NCBI RefSeq assembly: GCF_020023735.2
Contig: NZ_CP076444.2
Coordinates: 1,503,501 to 1,567,500 of the forward strand
Direction of reading: 5' to 3'
Length of the DNA stretch: 64,000 nt
Source: Mycoavidus sp. HKI
GTDB lineage: Bacteria > Pseudomonadota > Gammaproteobacteria > Burkholderiales > Burkholderiaceae
How positions within the stretch are numbered: position 1 is the stretch's first letter; each line of letters begins with the position of its first letter. Positions 1 to 10,500 of this stretch are shown here, piece after piece. The translations under genes were made by a program, and so were the position numbers. A model generated the notes under the pieces. The model worked only from the letters and a program-made list of their open reading frames with translations, ran no database searches and was not told the origin of the DNA.

Positions 1-797
1 TGATCAACATCTAATGCAACCAGTTCACCCGTTTTTATTTTTGGATATCTTAGCGAATGCGCCATGAAAGCCACATTAAAGTTTCCACCAATAACAAAGT
101 GCTCCAATACTTTTATAGAATTTGTAGTTAGCATTGGTTCTAATTTAATCTTCTCTGAAGTCTGAAGCAACTGAATTGTTTGAGCTAAACCCGACAGCGA
201 AGACATTAATCCTAATGGATACTGTAGCACATCAGCAATGGTAACTTTATGCTGACTAACAAGTGGGTGAGCTTTTCCTACTAATAACCGTACAGGACGA
301 TTTACCCGCATACAACACCGAATATCAGAGTTCTCTGGTGGATTATATCCAAGGCCTATATGTATATCATCTTGAATAACCTGCGTAATGATCTCACTTG
401 TTAGCAAAACTTCGACATGAATATTTAAACGAGGATACTGCAAACTAAAGTCATTCAGTACGTCATCCATCAAAGACGTAACATACCCTTCATTGACCCC
501 AATACGGACACTACCGCGCTGCATGCCGCGCATTTCCTGCAAGCAAGACTCCATATACTCTTGACTGGCATTACACCCGCGATAATATTGAAGTACAACT
601 TCAGCCGACTCAGTGGGTACTACCCCACGTGCACGCCGCTCAAAGAGTGTCACAGCGAGTTCTTCTTCGAGTAGGCGAAGCTGGCGAGTAATCACCGAAG
701 GAGCTACATTTAAATGCTCTGCTGCGCCACGAATCGTTCCACGCGCTAGCACCTCATAAAAATAACGTATGCGCCGCTGATTAATCTCTCTAAGCAT
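1..797 (-). CDS. LysR-family transcriptional regulator, cut by window start
   Basis: Reading leftward from an ATG at 797 the frame stays open to the window edge (about 265 residues; the C-terminus lies outside). It begins MLREINQRRIRYFYEVLARG, and the helix-turn-helix follows at about residues 20-50 (GAAEHLNVAPSVITRQLRLL, then EEELAVTLFERR). This is the LysR DNA-binding signature. From about residue 95 (GSVRIGVNEGYV) comes the periplasmic-binding-protein-like effector domain. The subgroup resembles regulators of small-molecule uptake or catabolism, but the effector cannot be read from sequence. There is no intact divergent target gene; an IS remnant and an orphan TRAP-type protein lie upstream. 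Family assignment is firm, target unknown. Confidence 0.88.
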   Translation of the reverse strand, partial: MLREINQRRIRYFYEVLARGTIRGAAEHLNVAPSVITRQLRLLEEELAVTLFERRARGVVPTESAEVVLQYYRGCNASQEYMESCLQEMRGMQRGSVRIGVNEGYVTSLMDDVLNDFSLQYPRLNIHVEVLLTSEIITQVIQDDIHIGLGYNPPENSDIRCCMRVNRPVRLLVGKAHPLVSQHKVTIADVLQYPLGLMSSLSGLAQTIQLLQTSEKIKLEPMLTTNSIKVLEHFVIGGNFNVAFMAHSLRYPKIKTGELVALDVD

Positions 798-1198
798 CGT
801 CTTGCGCGGGGAGCCTCGGTTTCACTCCGAGGAGGGATAGCGCATCACGCATAACGTGACCTGTTCTCCGCATTGCCTTTGTCAAAGCTATCCTGCATTC
901 AACATTCGTATCAACTTCTGCTTTATAGTTTTATATGCTCCAGCTCTCTAGAGCTAAGTAGCTAACGTCTGAGTTTATTCTTATTTTCATAAAAAGCATC
1001 AATCTTTCTACTACGCTACTTTTATGCTAACGATGACAATAGTAGCACTCGTATAAGTCATACGGAATATATTTTTTATTCTTAATGTTGTTTTATTCAC
1101 AACAACAGCCATGTACCCAGTAGAGAGATAGCTCTACAATGCTTCATTAGTAATTAAATAGTTTTTTAAACTGTAAATTTAAATTTATTAAAAATACT
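798..1198. other. AT-rich intergenic stretch without a gene
   Basis: I see no convincing coding frame here. It holds the LysR leader with a short hairpin (CCTCGG at 814-819, CCGAGG at 827-832, 7-nt loop) and a perfect inverted repeat AGCTCT-CT-AGAGCT at 942-955 that could be an operator. No terminator-like T run follows either. The right end adjoins the IS3 remnant, so part of it may be degraded insertion-sequence DNA. Confidence 0.5.
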
Positions 1199-1447
1199 TT
1201 ATAATTTTCTTACGCTCGAAGACAGAATGAACATCTTCTCGCCTTTGGCGGCAAACCAGGCCGTAGCTTTTGCCAATATATCGCGCTCCATCTGTAGCTG
1301 GCGTACTTGACGGCGTAAGAGACTGATCTCTTCACGCTCTGCAGCACTTGGGCCCGCCTTGATCGATGACTTAGGTTCTTCAGCTATTGAGGCTTGGGCT
1401 ACCAACTCATAATGGTCAACAGTAAAAATAGATTTTCTGAAATTCAT
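1199..1447 (-). pseudogene. IS3-family transposase OrfA remnant
   Basis: An 82-residue frame whose middle (GPSAAEREEISLLRRQVRQL, then QMERDILAKATAWFA) matches the leucine-zipper C-terminal part of IS3-family OrfA proteins, which usually read RLRxExxxLxxERDILKKAxAFFA. The N-terminal helix-turn-helix of a normal OrfA (about 90-110 residues) is reduced or replaced, the tail LSSSVRKL is unrelated, and no OrfB with a DDE domain follows on either strand. It is therefore a degraded fragment of an insertion sequence and not a working element. I could not see terminal inverted repeats. Confidence 0.75.
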
Positions 1448-1739
1448 GTCATTTTTCTAGCAGGAAATAGCAGTCCCAATTACATGGGAAGCAAAATTGA
1501 AATACGCATAAGAAATTCAGACAACTCATCCTCACAAAACTGAGCTACCTGTAACGTTAGCTAATTAATTCTTAGGGTCTCACAAGCGATAATTTTTTAC
1601 ATATACCCGACCGCAATACATGATTAATCACCCTATGTCAATAATAAATAGGGGCCTGATTTAGAGAAATTTTAGGATTAGAATTTATATCAGAGATTTG
1701 CATTGTTCATTGGACTATCTGATAAGAGAGGTGAGCAAA

Positions 1740-2696
1740 ATGAGGCAAAGAAATTTTAAAGCTCTGATTTTAACGGGATCTAAAGGCCAAGCTAGATGGC
1801 GAGTTGGTCTAGTGACTGAATATCCTGCTACCGCCGTGCCAGGCGAAGCGCTGCGCATACTAGCCAAGCTTGCTAGCCAAAAAGCAGGAAATGCATTACG
1901 CATATTGGTTGCTTGCGATTCGCCTTTAGTACCTAAAGAATTAATGCAGGCAATTACTGTTAATAAAATACAGGGTGGCGCATTATTCGGTGGTGCGCTT
2001 ACAGAGGTGGATTCAACTTTTACTCTTTCTGCCCTACCTCTGATTAAGGGTGAAGCCCTTAACGCCGGCCACCTAGAAACTCAACAATTTCGACACCGCT
2101 TCACACGGGCATTTGGCTTACATAGACAACGGCTAGTTGCTACGGTCCCCATGCCACCCACAGGCTTATGGACACTTGAGCCAGTTAAAACAGCACAGAG
2201 TTTAACGGGATTGCGTATCCGAACCTATGATGCGCTTTCTCAGTCTATTTTTCAAATGCTTGGGGCTAATGCATCGAATTTACCTTTTGCACAAATTGAG
2301 GCTGCACTATCCGATAAGCGCATAGAAGGTGTGCTTTCATCGGGAGACGGCGCTGCCGGAAAACGACTATCGGCAATATTTCCTCATTATTTGGCGCTTA
2401 ATTATGCAATCCCTGTCACATTTCTAGTTTTAAATGAATCCACCTTAGCCGACATGCCCCACTGTATGCAACGAGGCATTATATGGGCTGGCGCTGAAAC
2501 GGAGCGCCGCTACTGGGAAGCTATCTCTAGCCGAACGCAGAGTAATTATCAACGCTTGCGTGACAACGGAATCATCGTACAGACTGATGTACCTCCATGC
2601 CTAGCGCATTTGCTACAAGATGCGGCGCATCAATGCAGATGGCAAACGCTTACTCAACTGACTGTGGCTAATCAAAATGCTAATACAGCAGCATAA
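1740..2696 (+). CDS. Orphan DctP-like TRAP substrate-binding protein, probably decayed
   Basis: The 318-residue product resembles the periplasmic solute-binding subunit (DctP/TAXI class) of TRAP transporters: WRVGLVTEYPATAVPGEALR near the N-terminus, then SLTGLRIRTYDALSQSIFQM followed by LGANASNLPFAQIEAAL, the usual DctP core. I chose ATG 1740 over the upstream ATG at 1698 because GAGAGGTG lies just before it. Against function: the first 18 residues (MRQRNFKALILTGSKGQA) have no good hydrophobic signal-peptide core, and no DctQ or DctM membrane subunit is nearby. Without export and partners it could not support uptake. It may be a recently silenced gene. It lies 38 nt before a truncated aminotransferase, in line with a decaying locus. 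Confidence 0.7.
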   Translation: MRQRNFKALILTGSKGQARWRVGLVTEYPATAVPGEALRILAKLASQKAGNALRILVACDSPLVPKELMQAITVNKIQGGALFGGALTEVDSTFTLSALPLIKGEALNAGHLETQQFRHRFTRAFGLHRQRLVATVPMPPTGLWTLEPVKTAQSLTGLRIRTYDALSQSIFQMLGANASNLPFAQIEAALSDKRIEGVLSSGDGAAGKRLSAIFPHYLALNYAIPVTFLVLNESTLADMPHCMQRGIIWAGAETERRYWEAISSRTQSNYQRLRDNGIIVQTDVPPCLAHLLQDAAHQCRWQTLTQLTVANQNANTAA

Positions 2697-2734
2697 GCGC
2701 TATCTTGTAAGCGATATACCTCCGAAGGGCCTTT

Positions 2735-3568
2735 ATGTCTGCAATTGTTACCACATCGCGTCTGCCAATTATTGAGAGCTCTATATTTGCGCGCATGTCT
2801 CGCATTGCAGCGCAATTTAATGCAGTTAATCTATCGCAGGGTTATCCTGACTTTCCTCCCGATGAAAGGCTTATTGAAGCTTTATTTAATGCTGTACAGT
2901 CAAACTACAACCAATATAGCCTGTCAGAGGGAATTGAGGCGCTGAGAGTAGCAATTTCCAAGATGTTTACGGTTTTGTACAGTATGCCAGTTGATCCCGT
3001 CGTTGAATTGACAGTGACAGTAGGAGCAACTCAAGCTATTTTTGCTACGGTAAGCAGTTTGGTTCACACTGGAGACGAAGTCATTTTTTTTCAGCCTGCA
3101 TTTGAATGCTATATGCCAGCAATCATGCTGGCTGGAGGAATTCCAACTGCTCTGCAGTTGCATGGTCCTACTTTCTTACCTGATTGGGATGAAGTAGAAC
3201 AAGCCATCACCGAGCGGACCAGGATGATTATTATAAATAGTCCTCATAATCCAACTGGGGCATGCTGGTTGCAAGCTGATGCCCGCCGACTCGGTGAGTT
3301 GGCTGATAAATATGGCTTCATTGTATTAAGCGATGAGGTGTACCACAATATTTTATTTGAACAGCAAGAGCACGTTACTGTATTTTCTGAACCTCGATTA
3401 CGTGAACGAGCCGTAGTGGTTGGTTCGCTGAGTAAAATCATGCATGTAACTGGTTGGAGGATAGGTTATGCGATTGCATCGGCTGCGCTTACAGCAGAAA
3501 TCCGGAAAGCGCATCAATTCCAGACATATGCTGCTCCGACACCGTTGCAATATGCGATTTGTGTATAA
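2735..3568 (+). pseudogene. Class I/II aminotransferase (YbdL-like), C-terminally truncated
   Basis: A pyridoxal-phosphate fold-type I aminotransferase close to the methionine aminotransferase YbdL/MsaT group: NLSQGYPDFPPDERLIEA, a glycine-rich GATQAIFAT segment, NSPHNPTGACW, the SDEVYHNI aspartate that binds the pyridine nitrogen, and GSLSKIMHVTGWRIGY with the Schiff-base lysine. The frame ends after 277 residues at PLQYAICV, while the family is about 380-390 long. The small C-terminal domain with the carboxylate-binding arginine is missing. Sequence after about 3560 is unrelated, so a deletion or insertion junction removed the 3' end. Very likely inactive. Confidence 0.85.
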
Positions 3569-3577
3569 GGATATGGG

Positions 3578-3763
3578 CTAAGCTATCCCTGAACTGACAC
3601 CTAGTTTGTGAACTTGCGATTCCTTTAAAACTCTGGTTGATGGATTGGGAAGTAGCGCATCTGCCACAATACCTTTCCTTTTTATATCAACCACAACCTC
3701 CCTACCTACTTTCGCCCCCTTAACCGCCATCCCAACAGCCGCTGCCCCAACACCTACCGGCAA
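3578..3763 (-). pseudogene. Small unassigned ORF remnant in the TPS/CDI tail region
   Basis: A 61-residue frame starting with TTG (LPVGVGAAAVGMAVKGAKVG, then REVVVDIKRKGIVADALL, ending QVHKLGVSSGIA). The same frame stays open upstream for about 15 more codons (QAAITAGEIAAGDA) until a TAG near 3809, so the visible start is probably not the true one. The Gly/Ala-rich, then basic composition looks like the end of a larger protein, perhaps a displaced exoprotein or toxin tail from the neighbouring locus. I do not recognise the family. Confidence 0.3.
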
Positions 3764-3838
3764 AGCATCTCCAGCCGCTATCTCACCAGCTGTAATCGCC
3801 GCCTGATTCTAGCGGCAGCAAGACGGCTTGCGCCGCTC

Positions 3839-3919
3839 TTAATTCCTCCACCGTTTTGGGGCTTTGCGTACTCTTTCTCGCGCCGCCAACTCTTCATTAC
3901 CACTCACTTTGTGGGTCAT
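3839..3919 (-). pseudogene. Short ORF with strong RBS, apparently frameshifted
   Basis: A 26-codon frame (MTHKVSGNEELAARERVRKA, then PKRWRN) begins at ATG 3919 behind AAGGAGAAAAGC, a near-perfect ribosome-binding site. At a CCCCAAAA run the reading becomes unnatural. Adding one base there continues as PKTVEELRAAQAVLLPLESG and stops at a TGA near 3793. This suggests a one-base deletion in a homopolymer broke a roughly 45-residue or longer gene. The family is unknown. Its place just downstream of a CDI-type locus is where orphan toxin/immunity modules often sit. Confidence 0.35.
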
Positions 3920-4034
3920 GCTTTTCTCCTTAATAGCATAATCTTATTATTCATTTTATTCGGAATTGGTATTACTCTTCTTCTGACTAGTTCATCTCGT
4001 TTCTTACAACAAAAAATAATTACCTTAAAAAAAC

Positions 4035-4262
4035 TTATTTCAAATACCTTTGAATTTCATTAGCCTTTTCAAAAAACTTCCTAGGAATTTTTTCATTTTC
4101 AATAACCCAATTAAGCTTATCACGAAGTCGAAATGCAACTTCTAATCCTGTTGCGCCTCCATAAATTGCAACCCGAATTTCCTCCGCCATAGCATGAAAG
4201 CCCTCATGCTCTAGTAATTCAGCTAAACTAAATGCTTTTTCTGATGCAAGGATGGTATTCAC
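4035..4262 (-). CDS. Putative CdiI-type immunity protein
   Basis: A 75-residue acidic/basic cytoplasmic protein (begins MNTILASEKAFSLAELLEHE, middle AIYGGATGLEVAFRLRDKLN) with no signal peptide or membrane segment. Its ATG overlaps the stop codon of the 2515-residue exoprotein gene by 4 nt, so the two are translationally coupled. In CDI systems the gene immediately after the exoprotein encodes the immunity protein that neutralises the exoprotein's C-terminal toxin. That position, size and overlap are the evidence. I recognise no named immunity family. The role is inferred from context. Confidence 0.6.
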   Translation of the reverse strand: MNTILASEKAFSLAELLEHEGFHAMAEEIRVAIYGGATGLEVAFRLRDKLNWVIENEKIPRKFFEKANEIQRYLK

Positions 4263-4543
4263 TTTTTTCCTCCGATTGTACTAAAAAATTCAGCTTTTAC
4301 TCCTGCAGACGGAACAACTACCTCAAATGCGCCACCAGTATTTCCCTGAAGCCCAGGTGCTGGCCGCACAACAAAATGCCCCCCTGAGTTTACTAATCCT
4401 CGTTCAACAAAATTCACTCTTTCAATATTCTGCTTAGGAATACCGTAGCGTAATCCATAGTTTGGAGCTGTTAATGGATTCTCTATCGCCCAAAACTGCG
4501 CTTCAACTGCCTCGCTCAAACCAGTAGTTCCTGAGCGAAATAC
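4259..4543 (-). other. C-terminal putative toxin domain of the TpsA/CdiA protein
   Basis: The last 94 residues differ in character from the repeat-rich body: VFRSGTTGLSEAVEAQFWAI, then ENPLTAPNYGLRYGIP, RPAPGLQGNTGGAFEVVVP and a basic GGKK end. Compact tails of this kind close many polymorphic toxins. The arginine in VFR, the QFW segment and the glutamate in AFEVVV are spaced in a way that could suggest an ADP-ribosyltransferase-like fold, but this is a guess. No nuclease motif is visible. It directly abuts the overlapping small immunity candidate. Confidence 0.45.
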
Positions 4544-7500
4544 AGGAGCGCCTTTTGCGATTGGTCCACGCAGAGCTAAAGCTTTCGGTGACAAACTTTG
4601 CCATGCCAAACCATATGGCGTAGGTACTGCCAATCCAGTTTTGACGCCGGCATAATTAACGCCAGCAATTGTTCCAGTTACGCCTCGTATACTAACTGCT
4701 GTCGTTACTGCTGTGGTTCCGACTTGATGACCAAACTGCTCACCAGCCAACCTGAAATTGCCCTCTCCTGCCTGATCCAGTGCATGACCGACTTGTGCTT
4801 GCATTCTATTGGCCGCCTCCTTGGGACGAGTGACGATGTCATATAATCCTTTGCCTACTCCCGCCAGCGTATCAATTGGGTGTGATGTTGTGTTCCATAT
4901 ACCGTCAGCTATACCCTTTACATAGTCACTGACTTGCTGTAAGCCTAGATTTGACGGAGGAATAATGGTCTGCGGATTTGCACTAAAAATTGTACTATCA
5001 GTACGTTGATAGCCCGATGCATTACCAAACATCGGCACCGCATCGCCCCACTGGTCATAACCAACTTTAACCCCTGCATAGAGAGCTTTATATCTATAAG
5101 CTTCTAAATAAGCGGCCGCCTGAGTATCCCACTGCCCATCCCGGCCCGACTCTGCATTTACCATCCTCTCTAGCTGCACTTCCAATCTTCCTGCCGCCTG
5201 CTGTTCTGTTATGTCCGCATGTTTCGATGCATAGATTTTTGCTAAATGTTCATGAATAATATTCTTCTCATCCGGATGCAACTGCCGATTAAACTTATCC
5301 GCAGCCAATGCCCCCCCAGCCCCAGTAAGCGCGCCTGACTGGCTGCCCACGGCTCCACCCACGATCGCCCCAGTTGTACCCGCCAGCATATTCGTGACGA
5401 CATTTGATACCGTCTGCTTCGCGTTTGGATTGGTCATCCCGGCCATTGCTTGATTAACCCGCGCAGACACCTTTGACGCCGCTAGATCACCGGCCACTGT
5501 CCCCGCTATGGCACCGCCCACGTTGCCACCAGCCATCTTGGCCCCTAGCCCAGCAACGGCTGCATGTAGCCCTATCCTCCCTAGCTGGCCTTCTCCCCAT
5601 AACTTGCTGTCTGGATTTTGCGCCGCTAGCTTATTTGCAAGATCGCCGCTCACTTGCATCCCTAAGTTCGCGGATTCACGCCCCAGTTCTATCTTTTCTT
5701 GGACTTCTTGTAAGTCAAAGATCTTCTGTAGTGTTTGATGCGCATTTTGGGTATCGCGCTTTAAGCCTTGCGTGCTGTCTTGTCCTGTTTCTTGGTCGCG
5801 GCGCACTTCAATCCGTGCTGGCGAGATGGCCGCTTGAGTTGTGCTCGAAGCTACGCCCTGCATCCCGGTCAGGCCCAAACCAGAAGGGGCATTGGCTAAA
5901 CTATTCGCCGCTATATTTTGTTTGGCGCTGGCAGCACCACCATAGCTCGCTGAGAAGCCGCTGCTGCGCGCTTCATACTGCGCTTTATTTTGTAGATCAG
6001 TAAAACCCAGTGTTTCTGTACTTAGCACGCTCTTACTTGGCGCTGCGTTCGCAATCTGAGCGCCATTTAACTGAGTGTGCTTCCCTACCTGAATTTCAAA
6101 GCCTTCTTTGCCCGCAATTAACCATGTTGGCAAATTAACACTGGCATAGTGGCTTTTGACCTGTTCTTGGCTCCCCCCTAGGCTGCCATTTACTCCGCCA
6201 GCACCCAATACACCACTCAGCCCAGCGCTTAAATTCGTCTGGCCTTGGTGATACGCGTCGCTATCTTGCTGGCTGGTGAGCGTTAGATTTCTACCAATAT
6301 CCGCTTTGATCTTCTGGCCACTTAGCTGAGCACCGGTGAGCGTTGCATCACGGCCTGAGGTGAGGGTTAAGGTATCAGTGGCAATAACGCTGCTGTTAGC
6401 GTACTGCGCACTCTGACCATCAGCATGTCCATTGGCAACTTGGCCGCTGGCAAATAAGGCTAGGCCGGTTTGTTGGCCCACGCTTAGCCCCACTCCCGCC
6501 GTGAAGCCACTGCTGTTTTGCGTGCTTTGATGGTGTACGGTGTTGGCGACGCTTTCGAAGACCATATCATGGCGCGCAGCAAGGTTAACCTCTTTGCCTT
6601 TGATTTGACTGCCCTTTACGGTTAAATCACCGCTCTTTTCATGGCCATCTCCGGTTGCCATGATATTGACCCGGCGATTCGCTACTAGATTTGAGCCGCG
6701 CGCTGTGGTTTGTATCGTGTGCGCTTCATGTTCACTTTGGCTTGAGCCAACACTGAGTTCAAGCCGTACACTTTTGCCTCCGGCAGCGCCCTGAGTCCCG
6801 TTTGCGCCTCCTTCTGGGCCGCTGGTTACCGCGGCGCTACTGAGTTGAGCCACCGCATAGGCAGCTTGCGCTTGCTTGACGGCTTTGAGCCGAGGGTCAT
6901 TGACTTTACTCGCGCGGTCCATGTGACGATAGATTGCCCTCGCTTTCTCCACTATCTCGCCGCCTAGCCCTACGCTTAGACCGCTTTGCTCAAAAGTGTG
7001 TCGTTCGCTTTGGGCAAGTACGTCGTGCACACTAGCAAGCGTGATATTTTGGCCGGTCACGTTCAAATCCTGGCCGGCATATAATCCGCTCGCTTTAAGC
7101 TGAGTGTCTTTGCCTGAAACGATAGTGACGTCGCCCGCTAATGAGGCAATCGTGCTATCCGTATGAGTGATTTCCAGCTCACCCGCTTGGGCGTGTTGGG
7201 CTTGTGAGCCAATCGTGACCCCTATACCACCACCATTTAAGAGGCCTGATTTCTGCTGCTGGGATTGGTGGGAGTGCGAAGCCGTATTTTGTGCGGCCGT
7301 CAGATGGATGTCGCCTTCTGCCGCCAACGATACTTGCTGGTTAGCCACCACATCGCTGCCGTGTACTGTTAAATTTTGACCGGACTTAATTCTGACTGTG
7401 TTGCCGCTTAATAGGCTGCCGGTTGCCTGTGTTTGGTTAATCGTATCGCGCGTGGCGTTACTGCTGGAGCTCAACAGGCCTCGCCGCGTATGGCTATGCC

Positions 7501-10500
7501 CTTCATCAAAGTTATGCTGTGTTTGCCCCGCTTTAATAGTTACATTGTGCTCAGCTGTCGCCGTGAGCGTGCCTTGCTGGCTCGTGAGATTTGCCGCTTT
7601 GGCGGTGAAATTATGACCGGCGGCAAGCTGGAGATTGCCAACCGTTTGGATCGTACTGCCAATTTCATCACTTAAGCCTTGTTTAAGAAAATTATTGTCG
7701 TCACGAACCATGTTCTCCTGGTAGCCAACCGTGAAGGCGCCCAGGTTTAAATTATGACCAGCTGTGATGGTGGTCTGATTTTCTGGGCTGGTGTTGCTAA
7801 TCTCGGCAGCCGTGAAAGTCGCATCGCGCCCGGCGCTAGCGCTGAGTGAACCATTCGATGTCAGGCTAGCAATGCGATCAAGATGAGTACGGCTGAAGTG
7901 ACTGGCGCCCGTTGTTTTAGCGCCTTGCTGGGTGGTGGAAAGCAGATTTAAATCTCGGTCAGCGCGAACGGCTAAATGGGTATCGCCAGTTAGGGCACCA
8001 CCATGGTTGTCTAGGTCGGTGCGAGCGTGCAGGGTTGTTTCGCCCCCTGTAATCTTTCCGCCTAGGTTTTTAATCTCTGCAGCGTCGACATTCACCTTTG
8101 TGCGGCCAGCCATCGTGCCTTCATTCATCATGTCTTGGCGCAGGCTCAGCTTGAGCGCGCGACCTGAGATTAAGGTCCCATCTCCTTTGAGATCGTCCTC
8201 TTTGACATAGGCATAGACTTGCGGAACTAATACCTTTTGCACCGCGCCATCGGCAAGCACCACCTCGCGTTGAACAGGCCAGACGATATCGCTGGTAAGT
8301 TGCGCCATTTGCGCTGCGCTCAGCGCGATGCCAGGGCGTAGTTTCAACTGATCCGCGAAATGTAGGCCTTGCTCCATCAACGCACGATATTGCACTTCGT
8401 CGTTGGTATGATTGTGTAGGAATCGGCGCCCCGTGAGCTGGTTGATTTGTTCGCCTACTAAGCGTTGTTCGTAAAAACCGTCGCCCAAGCGTTTTTGGAC
8501 GACCGCAGGATTTTGCGCCATGCGCTTGAGCATATATTCTGCGTCAAGCTTCTTGTGGGAGCGGGTAAAGTGAGGGTCGGTTTCGATCAAAGTCAGGCTG
8601 TCTGGCTTAGGAGTGTGTCGAAACAAAGTGTGATTGGGTAAGGTAATCGCCGGAATTTGGGTGCGAATTATCGTCCCGGCATGGCCCGCGATATCACTTG
8701 GCGTCGGAATCGAAATTTCTTCTAGGCTGCGTGACAAAGCTGGAGTCTGAGCGCCCGAGCGAGTAGAGTGGGTATGCTCGAGCACTTTTGTCACAGGCAC
8801 TGTGATGGTGTGGAGCTCATCAGCTGGGGTATAAGGAATAGGATGATTCCAATCACGCGTGTGATGATTCTTCCATCTGCCGCGATAGCGAGACGTACTA
8901 TATTGGCTGCTCCCAGCTTCCTGCACCGTACGAGTCCCTTCGGCTTCAATGTTACGCAGATTGCTCAGATCCCCGGTGATACGGCCACCAGCGATGAACT
9001 GGCTTTTGTCGTTGTTCAGATCATGGCCGCTTAACCGCAGATCGCCTCCCGCAACAATCTTGCCAGGGTCGCTACTGTTGACCACGCTTTGAGTTTCAGT
9101 ACGCATCACGTCATATTTAGTAAATCTCCTGACCTCCCAGTTTTGATGGCGGTACTGGCCTGCGCGGGACCAACCTTCCCAAACAAAATGGTGCTCAGGA
9201 TATCGGTTTGGATCTCCCTCTGGCTGAATAAAAATAGCCCTGCTAGGCTCCCCTACCGGAACAGTTTTAAGGGTAAAGGGCGCATTTGTATTATTCAGTG
9301 TATCGACGGCCAAATTTAGGTCACCAAGCGCCTCAAGCGTGGCACTGCTATTGTCGAGTTTCTCAGCTTGACCGATGGCGCGATGGCATCCATCGAGCTC
9401 TCTCCCCAAAGCAAAATCACTTTCACTGCCAAGTAGGCCATGTTCGCGGTTGGTGAGCGACTGCACACCAATATCTAGTCGTTTGCGCGCGCTCACGTTC
9501 GCCGCGCTGGTAACGCCATGCACCGTTTCAGCGCCGTTATCCAATCTAGTTGCGCCGATTGCAATATGATCGCCATATATCCGGCCGGTACCCAGGTTAT
9601 TAACCTTACCCGCCTGAATCAAGGTTTCATCGCCATTGATGAGACCACGGTTTGTCAACGATTCAAGGGCCACAAGCTCAGTCTGGCTGGCGTTGATTTC
9701 TCCTGTACTCGTATTGTCGATACTCGCCGCTGAGACCGTTAAACGATGACCCGCGTCTAAGGTTTGGCGGTTATGCAATGCGCCTGTCAAGCTCAGCGTA
9801 GCATCGCCGCAGGCGGTGATTTTGCCAGTGTTATGCAAATCATTCAGCAGCTTGATATCGAGCTGGCCATTGGAATGTATTTGACCATCGCTGTTCAGGC
9901 TATGGCTGTCTACTTTAAGCTTGGTGCCGGCCAGCACAGTTCCGCCAGTATTTAGTATGCTCAGCCGTTTGTCGGTAGGTGATCTCCTCTCGGGCGCTTG
10001 CAACGCTACCGCCTGGCGTGAGGAGATCCATCCTGAGCGATTATCGATCTGCGTCGTGCCAATCAGGGTTAACGCACCATCGGTTTGAATCGAGCCGAGC
10101 TGGTTATCAATTGAATCTGCTTGAATCGTGATTTTTTTACCGGCCACTCCGTGCTCACTGCCTTGAGTGTTCGCATTGTTGAGTACGCCCGTTGTCATGC
10201 GGAGGGTACCTTTTGAGTGGATCAAGCCAGTTGGGTTGTCCACTGTGCCACGCTCAGTTCCATCCAAGGCTAGAAACTCGTCAGCGCGAATCACCCCCCG
10301 CTTATTTTTAATCGAATCGGTGATCAGCGTGACTGTTTTGCCTGCCAGTCCACGCGCGCCATTGTGGGTATGGGTATTGTCGAGTTGGCCGGTGGTTACG
10401 CGGAGCTTACCTTTCGAATACATCACACCAGCCGTGTTATTCACGACGCCATTCTTCGCCCCATCCAAGCATAAAGACTGGTTAGCGCGAATGACACCTT

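Noticed and set aside
5473-6003. 176-residue plus-strand frame inside the TpsA gene
   Set aside because: Composition is Leu/Arg/Ser-rich without domain features. The minus-strand exoprotein is clearly coding across it.
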